Source: CAWDPQ01 sp049642465
Lineage (GTDB): Bacteria; Acidobacteriota; Vicinamibacteria; Vicinamibacterales; 2-12-FULL-66-21
DNA: 9,901 bases
Assembly: GCA_049642465.1 (NCBI GenBank)
Contig: JBAROV010000197.1
Span: forward strand, 1-9,901
Direction: 5' to 3'
The position numbers and the translations under genes are program-made. This document shows, one piece after another, positions 6,031 through 9,901 of the stretch; within the stretch, counting starts at the first letter, position 1, and each line of letters starts with the position of its first letter. The notes beneath the pieces were generated by a model. It searched no databases. It worked only from the letters and a program-made list of their open reading frames with translations, and was not told the origin of the DNA.

Positions 6031-6399
6031 ATGAAAACCGTGGCGGTCATCGGGGCCTCGACCAATCGCGACAAATTTGGCAATAAGGCGCTCCGGGCCT
6101 TCGCCAAACGCGGGTACACGGTGATCCCCATCAACCCGCGCGAAGCGGAGGTGGAGGGGTATCGCACCTATCGTTCGGTGCTGGACGTCCCGGGTCCCAT
6201 CGACCTCGCCACGATCTACGTCCCGCCCCGAACCGGTGTCCGCATCGTCGAAGAACTCGCGAAAAAGGGGGTGAACGAGGTCTGGCTGAACCCGGGCGCT
6301 GATGGGTTTGAGGTGGTCGCTCGCGCCCGTGAGCTGGGTCTCCAGATCAGGCAGCTCTGTAGCATCCTGGCAATCGGGGAAAGTCCCTCGAACTACTGA
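6031..6399 (+). CDS. CoA-binding domain (YccU-like) Rossmann protein
   Basis: This is a small single-domain protein (122 aa) of the CoA-binding Rossmann family that includes E. coli YccU. The same fold forms the CoA-binding part of succinyl-CoA synthetase alpha. The N-terminus MKTVAVIGAST with a following FGNKALRAFAKRGYTVIPINP is the typical nucleotide-binding beta-alpha-beta unit. Further in are IDLATIYVPP and GVNEVWLNPGA, the usual pattern of the family. It lacks the catalytic histidine and ligase domains of a full synthetase, so it is likely a binding or regulatory protein of unknown role. The start is uncertain. An in-frame ATG at 6019 adds MTYL, but homologues usually begin at MKTVAVIGAS. 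Neither start has a Shine-Dalgarno. A possible -10 (GACAAT, 6015-6020) would put transcription start within a few bases of 6031, suggesting a leaderless message. Confidence 0.85.
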   Translation: MKTVAVIGASTNRDKFGNKALRAFAKRGYTVIPINPREAEVEGYRTYRSVLDVPGPIDLATIYVPPRTGVRIVEELAKKGVNEVWLNPGADGFEVVARARELGLQIRQLCSILAIGESPSNY

Positions 6400-6415
6400 A
6401 CTGTCACATTCCGGT

Positions 6416-6444
6416 TTGACACCTGTGGCCCCTGGGCCTATACT
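6416..6444 (+). promoter_or_regulatory. Near-consensus sigma70 promoter for rho
   Basis: TTGACA at 6416-6421 (perfect -35) is followed after exactly 17 nt by TATACT at 6439-6444 (5 of 6 for the -10). Transcription would start near 6451. The spacer holds a 12-bp palindrome, GGCCCCTGGGCC (6427-6438). An inverted pair, TGTCA (6402-6406) and TGACA (6417-6421), overlaps the -35 and could be an operator, though chance is possible. It is the only strong promoter I can see in the window and lies downstream of the CoA-binding gene's stop. Confidence 0.8.
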
Positions 6445-6450
6445 CATCCT

Positions 6451-6571
6451 CGGCAGCTTCACGAGAGTTCCTCTAGCAAATCATCGGGCGCTCTGCCCGT
6501 TCCGCACGTAACGAAACACCGTCAACATCAACACAATCGGACCGTATCAACCGAGAACGCCGTCAGGCCTC
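6451..6571 (+). promoter_or_regulatory. rho 5' leader with hairpin and rut-like A/C-rich tract
   Basis: This untranslated leader of about 120 nt lies between the predicted start site and the rho ATG. It holds a short hairpin, CGGGC/GCCCG at 6485-6489 and 6495-6499, with no T-run after it. An unstructured A/C-rich stretch follows: 6511-6550 has 17 A, 13 C, 5 T and 5 G, unlike the G-rich surroundings. C-rich, G-poor unstructured RNA is what Rho loads on, and E. coli rho is known to be autoregulated in its leader. Autoregulation here is inference. No good Shine-Dalgarno precedes the ATG, and no leader peptide stands out. Confidence 0.5.
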
Positions 6572-8038
<1,467 letters not shown>

Positions 8039-8058
8039 AGGATCAAGGTGACGGGCAT

Positions 8059-9768
8059 CTATCGCGCGATTCGAACGACGCGCAGGTCGATCGTCCGCTT
8101 CTCGTCCTCATTGAGTGTCACCGTCGTCGCATCCTTCACCATCCGCTCGAACACCTCGGGATCGGTATCCGGCGACAGGTAGAAGCCTTCCTGCGGGACT
8201 GCGATTACGTGATAACGGCCGGCGAGCACACGTGGCGCGCTGAAGCGTCCTTCCTTTTGCAGGGGTGCGAGACGCAGCCGCGGAGAACCCACGCGCCACG
8301 AAGCTTTGTCCTCCGGAATCAGCACCACCATGACATCGTTCGCGGGCGCGCCGTTGTCGTCGGTCACCGTTCCTTCGAGCGTTGATGCCCGTGAGGTGAG
8401 GACGATCTCGACATGCCTGTTGTGTTCCGGCTTGAACTCGACCGGCGTGTCTGTGATATCGGTGCCGCCGAGCATCACGGCTTTCAGCGTATAAGTGGGC
8501 CTGGTGGCACTCGAGCCGCCCGCCGGGAATCCGCGGAGCAAGAGCGGCCCGAAAAGATCGTTCAGCGTGAACTGCCCATCCGGTCCGGTCGTCGTCGACG
8601 GCGACGGTCCCATCATCGGCATGCTGGGGTCGCCAGGTTGCGTCTGAACCCGCATGGACGGCAGCGTGGCAGGCGTTCCTTCCGCAAACACCACCCGACC
8701 CGCGATCGACACGCCAGGTTGCGTCATGACGACGAGGTCGTCGATGTCCGATGCGATGCTGAGCGGCATGGTGGCGTATTCCGGCCGCGCGCCCTTCGCC
8801 CCGCTCTGATCGGGCTGTGGTCGCCCCATCTGCACAGGCCTCACGAGCAGGCGATATTCACCAGGCACGATGTCCCGAATCTCGAATTTTCCGTCGTTGC
8901 CGCGATTGACTCCGCGGCTGCCGAAGCCTCCGCCGACCATTGGTCGCATCAACATGACATTGGCATCCGGAACGGCCTGGCCCTTCGAGTTCACGACGGT
9001 TCCGGTAATTCGGAACGTCCGGGTGCGCACGAGTTGAATCTCGACCTCTCCGGCATCGGCCGTTCCTGACACTCGCACTCGCCCCGCCTCCCGCTCGTTC
9101 GTCGCGGAAGGGTAATAGGTCGTGGCGAATCCTTCGGACTCTCCTTCGACCTGGGGACCGCCGAATCCGCGCGTTTCCGCGGCGACGACGTAGTCACCGG
9201 GCTCGAGCCCGAAGAGCCGGAATCGTCCCTGGTCGTCAGTTTGAGCGTTCGCGCCGGTCCGCCGCAGAGTCGTGTTGCTGCTGCCTGGCATGATGCGGGA
9301 CGCGAAGATCATCGCGCGCGTCACTGGCTCGCCAAAATCATCCGTCACCCGTCCCGGAATCACGCCGCCCCGGATCATGGCTATGTCCGCCTGCTCGAAC
9401 TGTTGCCCGGAGGCGAGATCGATCGTCCGTCCCATGTCGTTCGGCCGGCGGCCACCGTAGGCGGATGCCAGGTACTGAGCGCGATACGGACCTGGGTTGA
9501 CTCGAAGCCGATAACTGCCGGGCGGAAGGGACGCGAATTCGAATCGACCCTCGGCATCGGTCGAGACGTTGCGCGATGAAACCGGCTGGTTGGGCTGCGC
9601 CGAGACGAGATTCACGATCGCCCGCCGCATCGGCACGCCCGTATCGCCGGCCACGACGCGCCCCCGAATCGCCCCAGAGCCCGTCCGCTCGGACCGCGTG
9701 GCCGGATCCCGTGGCGTGATCTGTGGAACTTGAATCGCAAGCCCGATCAAAAGAATGTGAGCCAGCAT
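8059..9768 (-). CDS. Secreted protein with five carboxypeptidase-regulatory-like beta-sandwich modules
   Basis: This 569-aa protein of unknown function is made almost wholly of repeated carboxypeptidase-regulatory-like (CarboxypepD_reg/SpaA-like) beta-sandwich modules. It has no peptidase domain. Five modules are seen, each opening with a G-x-V strand and most closing with a G-x-F/Y turn: GAIRGRVV with PPGSYRLRV (about 33-95), GVIPGRVTDDFGEPV with EPGDYVVAAE, FRITGTVVNSKGQAVPDANV with VPGEYRLLVRP, SIAGRVVFAEG with PDGQFTL, and STLEGTVTDDNGAPANDVMV with LAGRYHVIAVP. The first 15 or so residues (MLAHILLIGLAIQVPQ) are hydrophobic but lack a basic n-region, so this is a weak, short signal peptide. 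The ATG at 9768 follows GGGAG closely and AAGAGAGA further up. Upstream is leader module copy B. Such proteins are abundant in Acidobacteriota, where surface or sugar-binding roles are guessed but not shown. Confidence 0.85.
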   Translation of the reverse strand: MLAHILLIGLAIQVPQITPRDPATRSERTGSGAIRGRVVAGDTGVPMRRAIVNLVSAQPNQPVSSRNVSTDAEGRFEFASLPPGSYRLRVNPGPYRAQYLASAYGGRRPNDMGRTIDLASGQQFEQADIAMIRGGVIPGRVTDDFGEPVTRAMIFASRIMPGSSNTTLRRTGANAQTDDQGRFRLFGLEPGDYVVAAETRGFGGPQVEGESEGFATTYYPSATNEREAGRVRVSGTADAGEVEIQLVRTRTFRITGTVVNSKGQAVPDANVMLMRPMVGGGFGSRGVNRGNDGKFEIRDIVPGEYRLLVRPVQMGRPQPDQSGAKGARPEYATMPLSIASDIDDLVVMTQPGVSIAGRVVFAEGTPATLPSMRVQTQPGDPSMPMMGPSPSTTTGPDGQFTLNDLFGPLLLRGFPAGGSSATRPTYTLKAVMLGGTDITDTPVEFKPEHNRHVEIVLTSRASTLEGTVTDDNGAPANDVMVVLIPEDKASWRVGSPRLRLAPLQKEGRFSAPRVLAGRYHVIAVPQEGFYLSPDTDPEVFERMVKDATTVTLNEDEKRTIDLRVVRIAR

Positions 9769-9771
9769 GTT

Positions 9772-9891
9772 CTCCCGTTCTCTCTTAGTGCTCGCGGGGC
9801 CCTCCGCCTCCGCGCGCGAATAGTCCAGGCGCGCTACGGCGAGACCTCGCCGTAGCTGGTCGCTCGTCGCGTACGACCAGCGGAGGCGGGC
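9772..9891 (-). repeat. Hairpin-rich leader module, copy B, upstream of the beta-sandwich gene
   Basis: Positions 9772-9813 are the reverse complement of 100-141 at 39 of 42 bases, differing at the partners of 126, 130 and 135. The conserved part ends 3 nt before the ATG of the secreted protein and includes its ribosome-binding region. Beyond it lie a near-perfect palindrome (9833-9843 with 9846-9856, GCTACGGCGAG/CTCGCCGTAGC, 2-nt loop) and a second inverted repeat sharing its edge (9855-9862 with 9874-9881, GCTGGTCG/CGACCAGC). Outer arms at 9804-9812 (CCGCCTCCG) and 9881-9889 (CGGAGGCGG) are perfect complements that enclose both. The window ends 10 nt further on, so the outer limit cannot be fixed. 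Confidence 0.75.
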
Positions 9892-9901
9892 ACCCCCGCT
9901 C

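Noticed and set aside
6485..6499. Riboswitch or intrinsic terminator in the rho leader
   Set aside because: The stem is only 5 bp, is not followed by T residues, and matches no riboswitch class that I recognise.
8039..8058. Terminator between rho and the convergent beta-sandwich gene
   Set aside because: The 20-nt gap has no stem-loop or T-run.

Overview
The window is a compact, high-GC, mostly housekeeping segment of a bacterial chromosome. It holds eight complete protein-coding genes. I see no tRNA, rRNA, CRISPR array, transposase or phage gene. The likely source is Acidobacteriota, perhaps a Vicinamibacteria-like lineage. That is an inference from high GC, a secreted multi-module carboxypeptidase-regulatory-like protein, an AmrS radical SAM enzyme, a Rho with a long Ala/Pro-rich N-terminal extension, and several families of short intergenic repeats. 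No marker here fixes the taxonomy.

Layout. Positions 1-3922 form a tightly spaced plus-strand run. A hairpin-rich leader leads into rsmD (16S rRNA m2G966 methyltransferase). A spacer built of GACCAGA-type repeats follows, then coaD (phosphopantetheine adenylyltransferase). Next come a class I aminotransferase (4-nt gap) and a glcD-like FAD-dependent 2-hydroxyacid dehydrogenase (10-nt gap). Positions 3939-5935 are on the minus strand: amrS, then a coiled-coil DsbA-like lipoprotein. A short CoA-binding Rossmann protein diverges from amrS at about 6031. Rho follows on the plus strand behind a near-consensus sigma70 promoter and a ~120-nt leader. A 569-aa secreted beta-sandwich protein lies on the minus strand from 9768 to 8059 and converges on rho.

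How the genes may work together. rsmD and coaD serve ribosome maturation and CoA synthesis. The aminotransferase and GlcD-like enzyme could act in sequence (2-hydroxyacid to 2-oxoacid to amino acid). The DsbA-like lipoprotein and the beta-sandwich protein act outside the cytoplasm. Nothing ties all eight into one pathway.

The most interesting material is non-coding. The two ends of the window carry oppositely oriented copies of one leader module. Each has outer inverted arms enclosing hairpins, then a shared 42-nt core (39/42 identical, with 26 consecutive identical bases) that runs through the ribosome-binding site to the start codon. The genes behind the two copies, rsmD and the beta-sandwich gene, are unrelated. 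Other notable non-coding features are the rsmD-coaD spacer, whose perfect 14-bp inverted repeat could mask the coaD start, and an A/C-rich, G-poor tract in the rho leader that resembles a Rho loading site. I found no convincing new multi-gene system.
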